Notes: generated from the letters alone by a model not told the origin. DNA of 64,000 bases from G965200765 sp965203865 (GCA_965203865.1 OZ241916.1:1178001-1242000), one strand, 5' to 3'; counted from the first letter of the stretch, positions 45,580-55,528 are shown. Translations and numbers: made by a program.

Positions 45580-46619
45580 GTTGGGCGATTTCATTCTGGT
45601 CTGGCTTGCCTTTTGGCATTCAAGTTACAGTAGAAAACCTGGTCAAAATAATCATAATTCTTGTTCCGTTGTTTTTGGCGGCAGCATACCTTACTTATGC
45701 TGAGCGTAAGATTATTGGTTACATTCAGGTTCGCATCGGGCCGAATCGAGTTGGCCCGCGAGGTTGGCTGCAACCGTTTGCAGACTTGTTCAAACTGGTA
45801 TTCAAAGAAATTGTAGTCCCCACGAACGCGAATCGGTTTCTGTTTCTTTCTGCCCCTGTTTTATCTGTAACCCCGGCGCTTGCCGCATGGGCAGTTGTGC
45901 CTTTTACAGACAGTATGGTACTGGCAAATCTTGATGCCGGGCTACTGTACATACTGGCTTTGACTTCCTTGGGAGTCTATGGTGTTATTGTTGCCGGTTG
46001 GGCATCCAATTCAAAGTATGCTTTTCTGGGTGCGATGCGGTCTGCAGCACAGATTGTAGCCTACGAAATTGCGATGGGCTTTGCATTAGTCGGGTTGCTG
46101 ATGGCGGCTGGGTCGTTGAATCTTGTACAAATCGTACAAGCACAATCAGGAGGCCTGCATCAATGGTACATTTGGCCGCTGTTTCCTTTGTTTTTGGTCT
46201 ATTTTATTTCTGGTGTAGCAGAAACCAATCGTGCACCGTTTGACGTTGCCGAAGGAGAGTCAGAAATTGTTGCCGGCTTTCATGTGGAATACTCGGGACT
46301 ATCATTTATGATATTTTTTGTTGCGGAATACATCAACATGATTCTGATTGCAACACTTGCGGCAATCATGTTTCTTGGTGGCTGGCATGCACCTGCAGAT
46401 GTTGCTCCTTTTAACTGGATTCCACCGATGTTTTGGCTGTTTGCGAAAGTTGCTGTACTGCTGTTTTTCTTTTTGTGGTTGCGTGCAACTTTTCCAAGAT
46501 ATCGATACGATCAAATTATGCGGCTTGGCTGGAAAGTGTTCATTCCAATTACACTGGTGTGGATTGCAGTAATTGGTGTGGCTCGTTTCCTGACTCCTTT
46601 TGGTTTTATATTCAAGTAG
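45576..46619 (+). CDS. nuoH: NADH-quinone oxidoreductase subunit H
   Basis: NuoH is the membrane subunit linking the quinone cavity to the proton-pumping arm, with about eight spans. Signatures include YAERKIIGYIQVRIGPNRVGP near the N-terminus and the acidic loop FDVAEGESEIVAGFHVEYSG. The start is GTG 45576, overlapping nuoG by four bases. The length is 347. Confidence 0.97.
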   Translation: MSWAISFWSGLPFGIQVTVENLVKIIIILVPLFLAAAYLTYAERKIIGYIQVRIGPNRVGPRGWLQPFADLFKLVFKEIVVPTNANRFLFLSAPVLSVTPALAAWAVVPFTDSMVLANLDAGLLYILALTSLGVYGVIVAGWASNSKYAFLGAMRSAAQIVAYEIAMGFALVGLLMAAGSLNLVQIVQAQSGGLHQWYIWPLFPLFLVYFISGVAETNRAPFDVAEGESEIVAGFHVEYSGLSFMIFFVAEYINMILIATLAAIMFLGGWHAPADVAPFNWIPPMFWLFAKVAVLLFFFLWLRATFPRYRYDQIMRLGWKVFIPITLVWIAVIGVARFLTPFGFIFK

Positions 46620-46635
46620 TTGGAGGTTAAACTTA

Positions 46636-47124
46636 ATGAACTGGATTCAACGCCAAATCAAAACTTTCCTGCTACTTGAACTTGTGCGCGGGCTAATGGT
46701 AACAGGTCGTCACTTGTTTACGAAGAAAAGCACAATTCAGTATCCGGAAGTTAAAACTCCTAAATCACCCCGATTTCGCGGACTTCATGCGTTACGGCGA
46801 TATCCCAACGGCGAAGAACGCTGCATTGCTTGCAAATTATGCGAAGCTGTTTGTCCCGCATTGGCCATTACGATTGAATCCGAAGAGCGTGACGACGGAA
46901 CACGTAGAACAACCCGATACGACATAGATCTGTTCAAATGCATTTATTGTGGATTCTGTGAAGAAGCCTGCCCGGTTGACTCCATTGTGGAAACAGACAT
47001 TCATGAGTTTCATTTCGAGTTGCGTGACGACAGAGTAATTACGAAAGAGCAATTGCTGGCAATCGGTGACGAGTATGAAGCGCGCATTGCCGAAGCGCGT
47101 AAAGCAGACGCAACCTACCGATAA
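46636..47124 (+). CDS. nuoI: NADH-quinone oxidoreductase subunit I
   Basis: NuoI (23 kDa type) carries two 4Fe-4S clusters, N6a and N6b, bound by CIACKLCEAVCPALAI and CIYCGFCEEACPVDSI. The open frame extends upstream into nuoH, but ATG 46636 is chosen because GGAGG stands 9 bases before it and the resulting 162 residues match the family. Confidence 0.97.
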   Translation: MNWIQRQIKTFLLLELVRGLMVTGRHLFTKKSTIQYPEVKTPKSPRFRGLHALRRYPNGEERCIACKLCEAVCPALAITIESEERDDGTRRTTRYDIDLFKCIYCGFCEEACPVDSIVETDIHEFHFELRDDRVITKEQLLAIGDEYEARIAEARKADATYR

Positions 47125-47134
47125 ATAGAAAGCA

Positions 47135-47767
47135 ATGTCATTTCTTGAATTTACTTTTTATTTCTTGGCGGCTGTTCTGGTTTTTGCGGCAATGATGGTC
47201 GTTGTGGTACGCAATCCTGTAAAAGCAGCCCTGTTTCTTGTTTTGGCGTTTTTCAGTGCCGCCGGAATCTGGATTACTCTGGAAGCGGAGTTTCTTGCAA
47301 TTGTGCTCGTGCTGGTTTATGTGGGCGCTGTAATGGTGCTGTTCCTGTTTGTCATTATGATGCTGGATGTCAATCTTGCCAGGTTACGCGAAGGATTCGG
47401 CGAATACTTGCCGATTGGAGGCTTGGTTGCTGTGCTGCTGGTTATCGAAATGGGAGTGATAATCAATTCTGGAGTATTCAGTAGCGAAACAGTTCCGCGT
47501 CCCCCGGGTAGTCCTGAAAGCTACAGCAACACTCAGGAGCTGGGCAGCATACTCTATACTGACTACGCGTATCCATTTGAAATTGCAGCTATTATCCTGC
47601 TGGTTGCAATCATTGCGGCAATTTCGCTGACCTTGCGAAGACGCCCCAAAACACTTTACCAAAGGCCCAAGCATCAGATTGAGGCGACAAAGCAGGATCG
47701 ATTGCGAGTTGTATCCATGAAGGCTCAATCATCAGCCCCTGGTACGCAGGAGTCGTCTGAGAAGTGA
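47135..47767 (+). CDS. nuoJ: NADH-quinone oxidoreductase subunit J
   Basis: NuoJ is a five-span membrane subunit. The third span contains the family stretch EAEFLAIVLVLVYVGAVMVL. The protein has a 40-residue polar C-terminal extension after the last span. It overlaps nuoK by four bases. Confidence 0.95.
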   Translation: MSFLEFTFYFLAAVLVFAAMMVVVVRNPVKAALFLVLAFFSAAGIWITLEAEFLAIVLVLVYVGAVMVLFLFVIMMLDVNLARLREGFGEYLPIGGLVAVLLVIEMGVIINSGVFSSETVPRPPGSPESYSNTQELGSILYTDYAYPFEIAAIILLVAIIAAISLTLRRRPKTLYQRPKHQIEATKQDRLRVVSMKAQSSAPGTQESSEK

Positions 47768-48069
47768 TACCGCTTTCGCATTACTTGACTCTAGCTGCAA
47801 TCGTATTTTCAATTGCAATTGTAGGCATATTCCTGAATCGGAAGAATGTTGTGATCCTTCTGATGGCAATTGAATTGCTGCTGCTGGCTGTGAATATCAA
47901 CTTTGTTGCATTTTCACACTATTTGCAGGATTTGGCAGGGCAGGTGTTTGTATTTTTCATTTTGACGGTAGCAGCGGCAGAAGCAGCTATTGGACTGGCT
48001 ATTCTGGTTGTGCTTTTCCGCAATAGAAGGACAGTCAATGTAGAAGATCTGAATCAACTAAGCGGATAG
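47764..48069 (+). CDS. nuoK: NADH-quinone oxidoreductase subunit K
   Basis: NuoK is a three-span subunit with two buried glutamates in the proton path, visible in MAIELLLLAVN and AAAEAAIGLAILV. The start is GTG. The 101-residue length is normal. Confidence 0.96.
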   Translation: MIPLSHYLTLAAIVFSIAIVGIFLNRKNVVILLMAIELLLLAVNINFVAFSHYLQDLAGQVFVFFILTVAAAEAAIGLAILVVLFRNRRTVNVEDLNQLSG

Positions 48070-48080
48070 AGTCATAAGGC

Positions 48081-50045
48081 ATGCTGCTGGTTTATTCGCT
48101 AATTCCGTTCAGTTGCCTGATTGCAGCAATCATCGCTGGCTTTTTCGGGCATGCAATCGGTCGCAAGGCGACTCACCGTGTCGCAATTTCTGGTGTAGCA
48201 ATAAGTTTTGCATTATCGCTATACGTTTTGTTCGATGTAATGCAAGGGAATCTGTTCAATGGCCCTCTCTATGTTTGGGGGCAAAGCGGAGCACTGACTT
48301 TTGAAATTGGTTTCCTGATTGATTCGCTATCTGCTTCAATTGCCGTGGTAGTTACTTTTGTATCTTTGATGGTTCATATTTACACCATTGGCTACATGCA
48401 CGACGACCCAGGCTATCAAAGGTTTTTTTGCTACATCGCATTGTTTACCTTTGCAATGCTTATGCTCGTACTGTCGAACAATTTTCTGCAATTGTTTTTT
48501 GGCTGGGAAGGTGTTGGCGTAGTTTCGTATCTGCTGATCGGATTCTGGTTTGACCGGGAATCGGCAATAGCTGCGAACATGAAAGCTTTTATCGTAAATC
48601 GAATCGGTGATTTTGGTTTTATCCTCGCGATTGCGGCAGTTGTGTATTTGTTTAATTCCCTTGATTATCAAAGGGTATTTGATCAAGTTCCTGTGGTTGC
48701 TGGATTGACATTTTCGCCATTTGGCGAGGTGGAGTGGCTCTGGGTTACTGTAATTTCTCTTTTATTGTTTGTAGGTGCAATGGGAAAGTCGGCCCAAGTA
48801 CCGCTTCATGTCTGGCTGCCAGACTCTATGGAGGGCCCGACACCAATTTCAGCACTCATACATGCAGCAACAATGGTAACTGCTGGAATATTCATGGTGG
48901 CCAGAATGTCGCCTATTTTCAATATGTCGGAAGTCGCTTTGACTGTCGTAATTGTGATTGGTTCAATTACCGCTCTATTCATGGCGTTTATCGGACTGGT
49001 GCAAAACGATATCAAGCGAATTGTTGCTTATTCTACCTTGTCCCAGCTGGGCTATATGACTGTAGCCCTTGGTGCATCCGCTTACGCTGCAGGAATTTTT
49101 CATTTGACGACACACGCTTTTTTCAAAGCACTGCTATTCCTTGCGGCCGGTTCAGTGATTGTTTCCCTTCATCACAATCAAGACATACGTTCTATGGGGG
49201 GACTGAAAAAGATTATGCCCATTACATACTGGACAGCATTGATTGGCTCGCTTGCGCTTGCGGGGCTCCCGCCGTTTTCCGGATTCTTTTCAAAAGATGT
49301 AATTATTGAAGCCGTACATGCAAGTTCAATACCTGGCAGTGGGTTTGCATTGTTCGCCGTCACTCTTGGAGTTTTTATCACAGCGCTGTACTCCTTTCGG
49401 ATGCTGTTTGTTGTTTTCCACGGCAAACCGAGAATGGACAAGGACACCTTGACACATGCCAAAGAATCACCGTGGGTCATCACTCTACCGTTGGTATTAC
49501 TGGCGATTCCGTCAGTCATTTTTGGCTTTCTGTTCGCAGACTCGATGCTGTTTGGAGATTTTTTTGGTGAAACAATGATAGCTGCTGCGCAGCACGATAC
49601 ACTGGGACATGTGAAGCAAGGCTTTGCCGGAATGGAAGGAATAGCGGTTTCATTGGCGTTTGTTCAGCACAGTGTTTTTACACTGGCTTTCTGGCTTTCT
49701 TTAGCAGGAGTACTAGTCGCTTGGCTGCTTTACATTCGCATGCCCCATATACCAGAAATTCTCCGCAATCGTTTGTATATGCTATGGATGATTCTGGACA
49801 GAAAATACGGATTTGATGATTTTAACCAAGTTGTTATTGCGAATGGCACCCGTGCAATCGGAGGGGTATGCTGGCGCATTATGGATACGAAAATCATAGA
49901 TGGATACTTGGTTAACGGTGTTGCGAAAATAGTAAGACGGAGTTCTGCATGGGTGCGACAGGTTCAGTCCGGATTCGTTTATCACTATGCTTTTTCGATG
50001 ATTATTGGATTGTTTCTTCTTATTACTTGGTTTATTGCCAGATAG
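48081..50045 (+). CDS. nuoL: NADH-quinone oxidoreductase subunit L
   Basis: NuoL is the distal antiporter-like subunit of complex I with about 16 spans and the lateral helix. The conserved glutamate of span 5 is in GWEGVGVVSYLLIGFW, and the broken-helix lysine is in GKSAQVPLHVWLPDSMEGPTP. The 654-residue length is normal. Confidence 0.97.
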   Translation: MLLVYSLIPFSCLIAAIIAGFFGHAIGRKATHRVAISGVAISFALSLYVLFDVMQGNLFNGPLYVWGQSGALTFEIGFLIDSLSASIAVVVTFVSLMVHIYTIGYMHDDPGYQRFFCYIALFTFAMLMLVLSNNFLQLFFGWEGVGVVSYLLIGFWFDRESAIAANMKAFIVNRIGDFGFILAIAAVVYLFNSLDYQRVFDQVPVVAGLTFSPFGEVEWLWVTVISLLLFVGAMGKSAQVPLHVWLPDSMEGPTPISALIHAATMVTAGIFMVARMSPIFNMSEVALTVVIVIGSITALFMAFIGLVQNDIKRIVAYSTLSQLGYMTVALGASAYAAGIFHLTTHAFFKALLFLAAGSVIVSLHHNQDIRSMGGLKKIMPITYWTALIGSLALAGLPPFSGFFSKDVIIEAVHASSIPGSGFALFAVTLGVFITALYSFRMLFVVFHGKPRMDKDTLTHAKESPWVITLPLVLLAIPSVIFGFLFADSMLFGDFFGETMIAAAQHDTLGHVKQGFAGMEGIAVSLAFVQHSVFTLAFWLSLAGVLVAWLLYIRMPHIPEILRNRLYMLWMILDRKYGFDDFNQVVIANGTRAIGGVCWRIMDTKIIDGYLVNGVAKIVRRSSAWVRQVQSGFVYHYAFSMIIGLFLLITWFIAR

Positions 50046-50066
50046 TAAAAGCCTGGATTATTTCTA

Positions 50067-51551
50067 ATGCATTTCGGAGATAGTTTTGACTTGAGTCTTG
50101 TTGTCTGGCTACCTATCGTTGGCGGATTACTGGTGCTAGTTGCGGGCAATCGGGCGGATGAAACGGCAAGAAAAATTGCTCTGGGAATCTCGATTGCGAC
50201 ATTTATTTCAAGTGTCTCACTGTACTTGAAGTTTGATTCGACAACACCTGCTTTTCAATTCGTTGAAAACCACAAGTGGGTTGAAACATTCAATATCAAT
50301 TACTCGCTTGGAATTGACGGCTTTTCCCTGCCTTTGATTCTGTTGACAGCTTTTCTGACTGTCTTGGTCATAGTCGGCAGCTGGCGGGTGGTTCAGTACC
50401 GTGTTGCTCAATACATGGCCGCATTCCTGATGCTTGAAGGTTTGATGATAGGAGTGTTCAGTGCATTAGATGCCATACTTTTTTATATTTTCTGGGAAGG
50501 AATGCTTATTCCGATGTTTTTGATCATTGGAGTCTGGGGCGGCGAAAACCGGGTTTATGCAACGATCAAGTTCTTCCTGTACACGTTGATTGGTTCTCTG
50601 TTAATGCTGGTCGCATTTGTCTATTTGTACAATGTAAGCGGGTCCAGTTTTTACATTCCTGACTGGTATCGCACAACGCTGGGGTACTGGCCGCAGATAT
50701 TTTTATTTATTGCATTTTTCTCGGCATTCGCGGTAAAGATTCCGATGGTTCCGGTCCACACCTGGTTGCCAGACGCACATGTAGAAGCTCCCACAGGCGG
50801 CTCGGTCATTCTTGCGGCGATAATGCTGAAAATGGGTGCGTACGGTTTTCTCAGATTCAGCTTGCCGATTGCACCAGATGCATCTCACGCCCTTGCCGGA
50901 GTGGTGATAGCACTCTCGCTGGTTGCCATTGTATATATTGCTCTTGTTGCATTGGTCCAGACAGACATGAAAAAGTTGATAGCATATTCATCAATTGCGC
51001 ATATGGGCTTTGTTACATTGGGAATTTTTGTGTTTAACACACAAGGAATCCAAGGTGCATATGTGCAAATGATTTCTCATGGCTTTGTTTCGGGAGCATT
51101 GTTTTTGTGTGTCGGAGTTTTATACGACAGACTTCATTCCAGAAAACTTGCCACGTACGGCGGCGTGGCGCATTCAATGCCAATATTCGCTGCGCTGATG
51201 ATGCTGTTTGTGCTGGCAAATGTGGGTTTGCCCGGAACTTCCGGATTTGTCGGCGAACTTCTGGTGATTATTGGGGCATTTCAGGAAAACATTTGGTTTG
51301 CCGTGATTGCTGCAACAACTTTGATATTTGGGGCAGCCTATTCGCTACGCATGTACAAACGGGTCATTTACGGAAAAATTGTAAACGAAGCGGTTGCAAC
51401 CCTGAAAGACCTGAACATGAATGAAAAATTAGTGCTGGGGCTTATTGCATTTTTTGTTTTACTATTGGGAGTATGGCCGTATCCACTGCTTGAAATAACT
51501 CAGCCATCTATCCAGCGCCTGATTGAGTTGGCATCAATGACAAAATTATGA
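50067..51551 (+). CDS. nuoM: NADH-quinone oxidoreductase subunit M
   Basis: NuoM is the second antiporter-like subunit, with about 14 spans. It has the buried glutamate in FWEGMLIPMFLIIGVWGG and the lysine region KIPMVPVHTWLPDAHVEAP. It is intact at 494 residues. It is the last nuo gene present: nuoN, which normally follows within a few bases, is missing, and an unrelated gene begins 102 bases later. Confidence 0.97.
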   Translation: MHFGDSFDLSLVVWLPIVGGLLVLVAGNRADETARKIALGISIATFISSVSLYLKFDSTTPAFQFVENHKWVETFNINYSLGIDGFSLPLILLTAFLTVLVIVGSWRVVQYRVAQYMAAFLMLEGLMIGVFSALDAILFYIFWEGMLIPMFLIIGVWGGENRVYATIKFFLYTLIGSLLMLVAFVYLYNVSGSSFYIPDWYRTTLGYWPQIFLFIAFFSAFAVKIPMVPVHTWLPDAHVEAPTGGSVILAAIMLKMGAYGFLRFSLPIAPDASHALAGVVIALSLVAIVYIALVALVQTDMKKLIAYSSIAHMGFVTLGIFVFNTQGIQGAYVQMISHGFVSGALFLCVGVLYDRLHSRKLATYGGVAHSMPIFAALMMLFVLANVGLPGTSGFVGELLVIIGAFQENIWFAVIAATTLIFGAAYSLRMYKRVIYGKIVNEAVATLKDLNMNEKLVLGLIAFFVLLLGVWPYPLLEITQPSIQRLIELASMTKL

Positions 51552-51653
51552 TTTGAGAAAGTTGCTGCAAGCTTAGTTTGGTTAAAATGGGCTTTGATTG
51601 CTGATGTTCAAATGCAATCTGGCGAGCCAAAATAATTAAGACGAGGATGAGTA

Positions 51654-52586
51654 ATGACTAAATTTGAAGGTATTTTGCGAACCAGAAATGTAAACGGTTC
51701 CACTCGAATCTTGAATGATTGGGGTGTTAATTCAGAATATGGGGTTCTAAGAAAGGTTCTTCTTGGCCCCGTAGATCATTTTCGCTGGATGGGAGCAGAA
51801 AATCTTCAGTTCAGTTCTGTTTGTCGAAACACTGACAGACTGGGAGTAGAGTTTGACCACGCTCTTGCAGTTCAGCAACATGGTGAGCTGGTCGATGCTT
51901 ATAAAAGTGCTGATGTTGAAGTGTTAATGCTGGAACCGAATCCCCATACGCCATATCAAGTTTATACTCGGGATTCCAATGTTATGACACCTTACGGGGC
52001 AATTGTTTGTCAGCTGGCAAACCCTCGTAGAAGAGGGGAGTACGCAGAGATTTTGAGATTTTACCTGTCGCACGGAATTCCTGTTTACGAACTTGCGAGC
52101 GCCGGTAATTTTGAAGGCGGTGATTTCAATATCATTGATCCGCAGTCGTTACTAATTGGCTATACAGGAAATCGAACAGAAGAGGTCGCGGCGAAACAGG
52201 TTGGCGATTGGATGGCAGCTGAGGGATGGGATGTCAAGTATGCTCCAATAGACGAGTTTTATGTTCACATTGACCTGATGGTTTGCATGGTAGCGGAAAA
52301 GTGTGCCGTAGTTTGCGAAGACACTCTTTCAGAAGATGTTAGCGAATGGTTGAAGTCCAAGGGGGTTGAATTTATTACGGCCAATTTTCGCGACACTATG
52401 AATTTGGCTGGCAATGTTGTAGCACTTGGCAACGACCGCGTTATTTCTACCGCTGGCGCAAAGAATCTGAATCAGAAACTTCGGGCTCACGGGTTTGAAG
52501 TGTACGACCCGGAGTTTTCAATGTTTACAATGGCAGGCGGCGGAGTGCACTGTGCCGCGCAACCTCTTAGACGTGATTCGGTTTAG
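51654..52586 (+). CDS. Arginine deiminase-fold enzyme (DDAH / amidinotransferase family)
   Basis: The 310 residues belong to the guanidine-modifying superfamily. Substrate-binding and catalytic motifs are YTRDSNVM, NFEGGDF, the histidine in YVHIDLM and the nucleophile Cys300 in GGGVHCAAQPLRRD. Such enzymes hydrolyse arginine or methylarginines, or transfer the amidino group. The layout fits a dimethylarginine dimethylaminohydrolase-like hydrolase, but the substrate is not certain. AGGA lies 7 bases before the ATG. It occupies the place expected for nuoN. Confidence 0.82.
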   Translation: MTKFEGILRTRNVNGSTRILNDWGVNSEYGVLRKVLLGPVDHFRWMGAENLQFSSVCRNTDRLGVEFDHALAVQQHGELVDAYKSADVEVLMLEPNPHTPYQVYTRDSNVMTPYGAIVCQLANPRRRGEYAEILRFYLSHGIPVYELASAGNFEGGDFNIIDPQSLLIGYTGNRTEEVAAKQVGDWMAAEGWDVKYAPIDEFYVHIDLMVCMVAEKCAVVCEDTLSEDVSEWLKSKGVEFITANFRDTMNLAGNVVALGNDRVISTAGAKNLNQKLRAHGFEVYDPEFSMFTMAGGGVHCAAQPLRRDSV

Positions 52587-52624
52587 CGGGGCAGTTGATC
52601 AAACTGTTTTATCGGCCTGTCTCG

Positions 52625-53110
52625 CTACTTTGGAGCGGTAAAACTTATTGATCTGCCCGCATTCGCAGGCAAGTCAAGAAGGGAATGATGCCGATAAATT
52701 TTATCAAGCATACTTTGTACCGAAGATCGAAATTCACTTGTTCTTCTTTCATTCAAGTTAAAGCCGAGTGCCATTAGTTCATTCGTAGCGGATAAATATC
52801 CTTTGTCTGATTGATAAAGTTCGTGATAAATCCGAAAGCGTTTTTTATCATACGAAATCAATTGTGTTGTTACTGTCAATGGGTCGTTCAGACGAACCTC
52901 GCGAATATAATTTACGTGCGATTCAACGACTGCATATTCTGCACCATCTCTTTTTTCCAAAGCTGTTCTTTCATTTGCCAGTTCCCAAAATTCGTACGTT
53001 GCCTGGTCGCATACCCATACATAAAAGCTAAGATTCATATGGTCGTACTCGTCAATCCACTCCGGCTTGACAACATCTTTATGCAATACCAAGGGTTTTG
53101 TATAGTCCAT
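52625..53110 (-). CDS. Hotdog-fold acyl-CoA thioesterase, possibly betainyl-CoA type
   Basis: The 161 residues show the hotdog thioesterase pattern: EWIDEYDHMNLSFYVWVCDQA with the catalytic aspartate region, then VVESHVNYIREVRLNDPL. Relatives occur in carnitine degradation clusters, where the enzyme hydrolyses betainyl-CoA to betaine and CoA. A carnitine-dehydrogenase-like gene lies 10 kb away in this window, which makes that function possible but unproven. It is the last gene of the minus-strand unit with the amidase. Confidence 0.75.
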   Translation of the reverse strand: MDYTKPLVLHKDVVKPEWIDEYDHMNLSFYVWVCDQATYEFWELANERTALEKRDGAEYAVVESHVNYIREVRLNDPLTVTTQLISYDKKRFRIYHELYQSDKGYLSATNELMALGFNLNERRTSEFRSSVQSMLDKIYRHHSLLDLPANAGRSISFTAPK

Positions 53111-53144
53111 ATTTTGACCTGCGGGTGTTAATCAGAGTTATCAG

Positions 53145-54545
53145 TTACTTCAAATTCAATTTGGGTGCCAAGCCTGTTTGCTCAATTGCTTCTGCTATGC
53201 TCATCAGCAATTCTTCGCTACCAGCCGGTGCCATCAATTGTAGCCCAACAGGAAGCTCAAGTGAGTCCAGTCCGACTGGAATGGTTATTGCCGAAAACGA
53301 TAAATAATTTGCAACACAAGTATTTTGAAGCGCAAGCAAATTCGTCTTTTGATACTGGTCTGGCTCAGATACATCAGCAAGTTTTGGCGGTGAAATTGGT
53401 ACAGTTGGGCAAATTATCGCATCGCAATTTTCAAATACATTCAACGCACTGAACGACAGTTTTTTTATTTGTCTCATTCGAGCAAGATAATCTACTGCGG
53501 TTATATCGCCGCCCAACTTTGTTCTGCCCAGCACATTTGGGTCGAGGGAATTGCCCCAGTCCGGGAGCTCAGACTGAATAAATTCCATAAACTCGGCTGA
53601 TGCTGTACCGCCCTGGTTTCTTAAATCAACGGCTTTATCTGCTTCCGGAAAATTAACACTGACCACTGAAAATTTATTTTTATCAAGAGCTTTGGTTGCC
53701 TGTGAACACGTATTAGTGATTGAGCTTTCTGAATTGTCCCATAGAACTCCGTCTGCAATTCCCAAGCGTAACTTCTTTGAACGAAGTTTTGATAATTTCT
53801 TTCCAAGTGAGTCAAAGTTTTTGGTTTCAGGGTCAACTACACTGAAAGCAGCGATTGCATCAGACACTGACCGTACAAGAATTCCTGCTGTATCCAAATA
53901 AGGACTAAGTGGGACGATTCCAGCTGTAGACCATCGTTTTGCGCCGATTTTCAAACCGACAATTCCGGTAAAGCTGGCAGGGACTCTTACTGAACCCGCG
54001 GTATCTGTGCCCAAGGCAACAAATGCCGAGCCTTCGCAAATGCTCACAGCGGCACCTGAACTGGAGCCGCCTGGCACGCGAAATTCATGATTGTCCCAAG
54101 GATTTCGCGGGGTTCCCCAGTGATTGTTCGTCCCCAATCCACCGTAGGCAAACTCAACCAAGTGTGTCTTGCCAACGAAAATGCAACCTCCATCCCTTAG
54201 TGATTGAACAACAGGTCCTTCTTGGCACCATTTATGGGGCAAGGGGTGAGGTGTGCCGGAATATACTGGAAATCCCTGCAACCCATAGTTGTCTTTGACT
54301 GAAACGGGTATTCCATGCAATACGCCTTGTAATTTACCTCTCGAAATATATTTGTCAGCCTGTTTTGCTTGCTGAATAGCAGATTCTTCATTCCAAGACT
54401 TGTAGGCGTTCAATTTACTGTTGAATTGATTGTGGCAATGAATAGCATGCTTTGCCACATCGACGCATTTCAGATTCTGATTGGCAAGGCAATTGGAAAT
54501 TTCTGCAATCGACAATTCGGAGATGCTATTGAAATTCGATGACAA
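53145..54545 (-). CDS. Amidase-signature family hydrolase
   Basis: The Ser-cisSer-Lys triad is visible as Lys84 (VSVKDNYG), Ser161 (GGSSSGAA) and Ser185 (DTAGSVRVPAS). The open frame begins 28 codons earlier inside the upstream gene, but TTG 54545 is preferred. It lies 2 bases after the upstream stop, with GGGGA about 5 bases before it, giving 466 residues. In the dgcN/dgcA context it could hydrolyse N-acetyl-L-glutamate or another amide; this is inference. It is not GatA, which is present at 1075-2532. Confidence 0.85.
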   Translation of the reverse strand: MSSNFNSISELSIAEISNCLANQNLKCVDVAKHAIHCHNQFNSKLNAYKSWNEESAIQQAKQADKYISRGKLQGVLHGIPVSVKDNYGLQGFPVYSGTPHPLPHKWCQEGPVVQSLRDGGCIFVGKTHLVEFAYGGLGTNNHWGTPRNPWDNHEFRVPGGSSSGAAVSICEGSAFVALGTDTAGSVRVPASFTGIVGLKIGAKRWSTAGIVPLSPYLDTAGILVRSVSDAIAAFSVVDPETKNFDSLGKKLSKLRSKKLRLGIADGVLWDNSESSITNTCSQATKALDKNKFSVVSVNFPEADKAVDLRNQGGTASAEFMEFIQSELPDWGNSLDPNVLGRTKLGGDITAVDYLARMRQIKKLSFSALNVFENCDAIICPTVPISPPKLADVSEPDQYQKTNLLALQNTCVANYLSFSAITIPVGLDSLELPVGLQLMAPAGSEELLMSIAEAIEQTGLAPKLNLK

Positions 54546-54547
54546 GG

Positions 54548-55528
54548 CTATCCCCACAGTTCTGGTGCCGGAGGATAAAAGAGGTTGTTTTCGTATTTGA
54601 TGCTTGCAGTTCGATCTTGCTTCAGCCAAAGTGATGAATCAATATCAACGTACATTGCCGAGCGAGCGAGCATCATTGCTGGTGCAAGCGAAAGAGAGGT
54701 GGACATCAAGCTGCCCATCATGAATTCCTTGCCAGATTTTTTGATTTCTTCGGCCAATTCAATTGCAGCGGTAAGTCCGCCAGTTTTATCCAGCTTGATG
54801 TTGAAAATTTCGTATGTATTTATCAGTGATTTCAAATCGAAAATATTATGAAAGGATTCATCGGCACAAAAAGGGACAATACCATTAAATTGCTCAAGTT
54901 CCTTATCTTCACCAACGGGGAGAGGTTGTTCAACAAACTCAATATTCATCTCAGCGAGAGCAGGTAAGCACGCATGCAGTATGCTTGTATTCCAGGATTC
55001 ATTGGCATCTACCGTAAGGCGTGCATTTGGACACGCTTCGCGAACCGCTTCAACAGTTTCGGTAATTCCAACCGGGCCAAGTTTGAGTTTGAAAAAAGAA
55101 TGTTCCTGAAATTCTTTTGCCGCTACTGCCATGTTTTGAGGTGTATCCAGACTTAAAGTGTATGCACCTGCCACAGGAAGCGGTTCAGGCAATTTCGCCA
55201 ATTCCCATACTCTTTGGCCGGTTCTTTTTGCTTCCAAATCCCATATTGCACAATCTACAGCATTTCTTGCGGCGCCGGGCTTCAAGCGGGTTTGAAGTTC
55301 ACTTCGTGTTAGACCATTGCGCAAGTCCGGTGCTATTGCCTGTATTTCGTCCAGTGTTTGTTCTATTGTTTGCTGGTAGCGTGCGTAAGGAACTGATTCA
55401 CCGCGCCCGGTACATTTTCCATCCCCTAGTTCTACAACCACTACGCTGACGCAAGACTTGTGCCCTCTTGAAATATTAAAGGAATTTTTTAGACTCCAGT
55501 TTTCATGTTTTATCGAAAGTTTAATCAT
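54548..55528 (-). CDS. dgcA: Enolase-superfamily epimerase/racemase (DgcA / Ala-Glu epimerase type)
   Basis: The 326-residue TIM-barrel enzyme has the muconate-lactonising catalytic set: KLKLG (Lys-x-Lys), VDANESW, FVEQPLP, CADES and IKLDKTGG. It also has the C-terminal Asp-x-Asp (VDIDSSLW) that grips the amino group in L-Ala-D/L-Glu epimerases. Next to a DUF1611 gene this matches the DgcA partner, an N-acetyl-D-glutamate racemase in marine bacteria. A murein dipeptide epimerase is the alternative. No Shine-Dalgarno is seen before the ATG; an AT-rich inverted repeat lies there instead. Confidence 0.8.
   Translation of the reverse strand: MIKLSIKHENWSLKNSFNISRGHKSCVSVVVVELGDGKCTGRGESVPYARYQQTIEQTLDEIQAIAPDLRNGLTRSELQTRLKPGAARNAVDCAIWDLEAKRTGQRVWELAKLPEPLPVAGAYTLSLDTPQNMAVAAKEFQEHSFFKLKLGPVGITETVEAVREACPNARLTVDANESWNTSILHACLPALAEMNIEFVEQPLPVGEDKELEQFNGIVPFCADESFHNIFDLKSLINTYEIFNIKLDKTGGLTAAIELAEEIKKSGKEFMMGSLMSTSLSLAPAMMLARSAMYVDIDSSLWLKQDRTASIKYENNLFYPPAPELWG

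Noticed and set aside
48734..49309. 191-codon plus-strand open frame
   Set aside because: Out-of-frame shadow inside nuoL; cysteine- and serine-rich with no domain.
53145..54545. A second gatA copy
   Set aside because: Shares only the amidase signature; it lacks the GatA-specific context and sits in a catabolic unit, while a true gatCAB is present at the window start.
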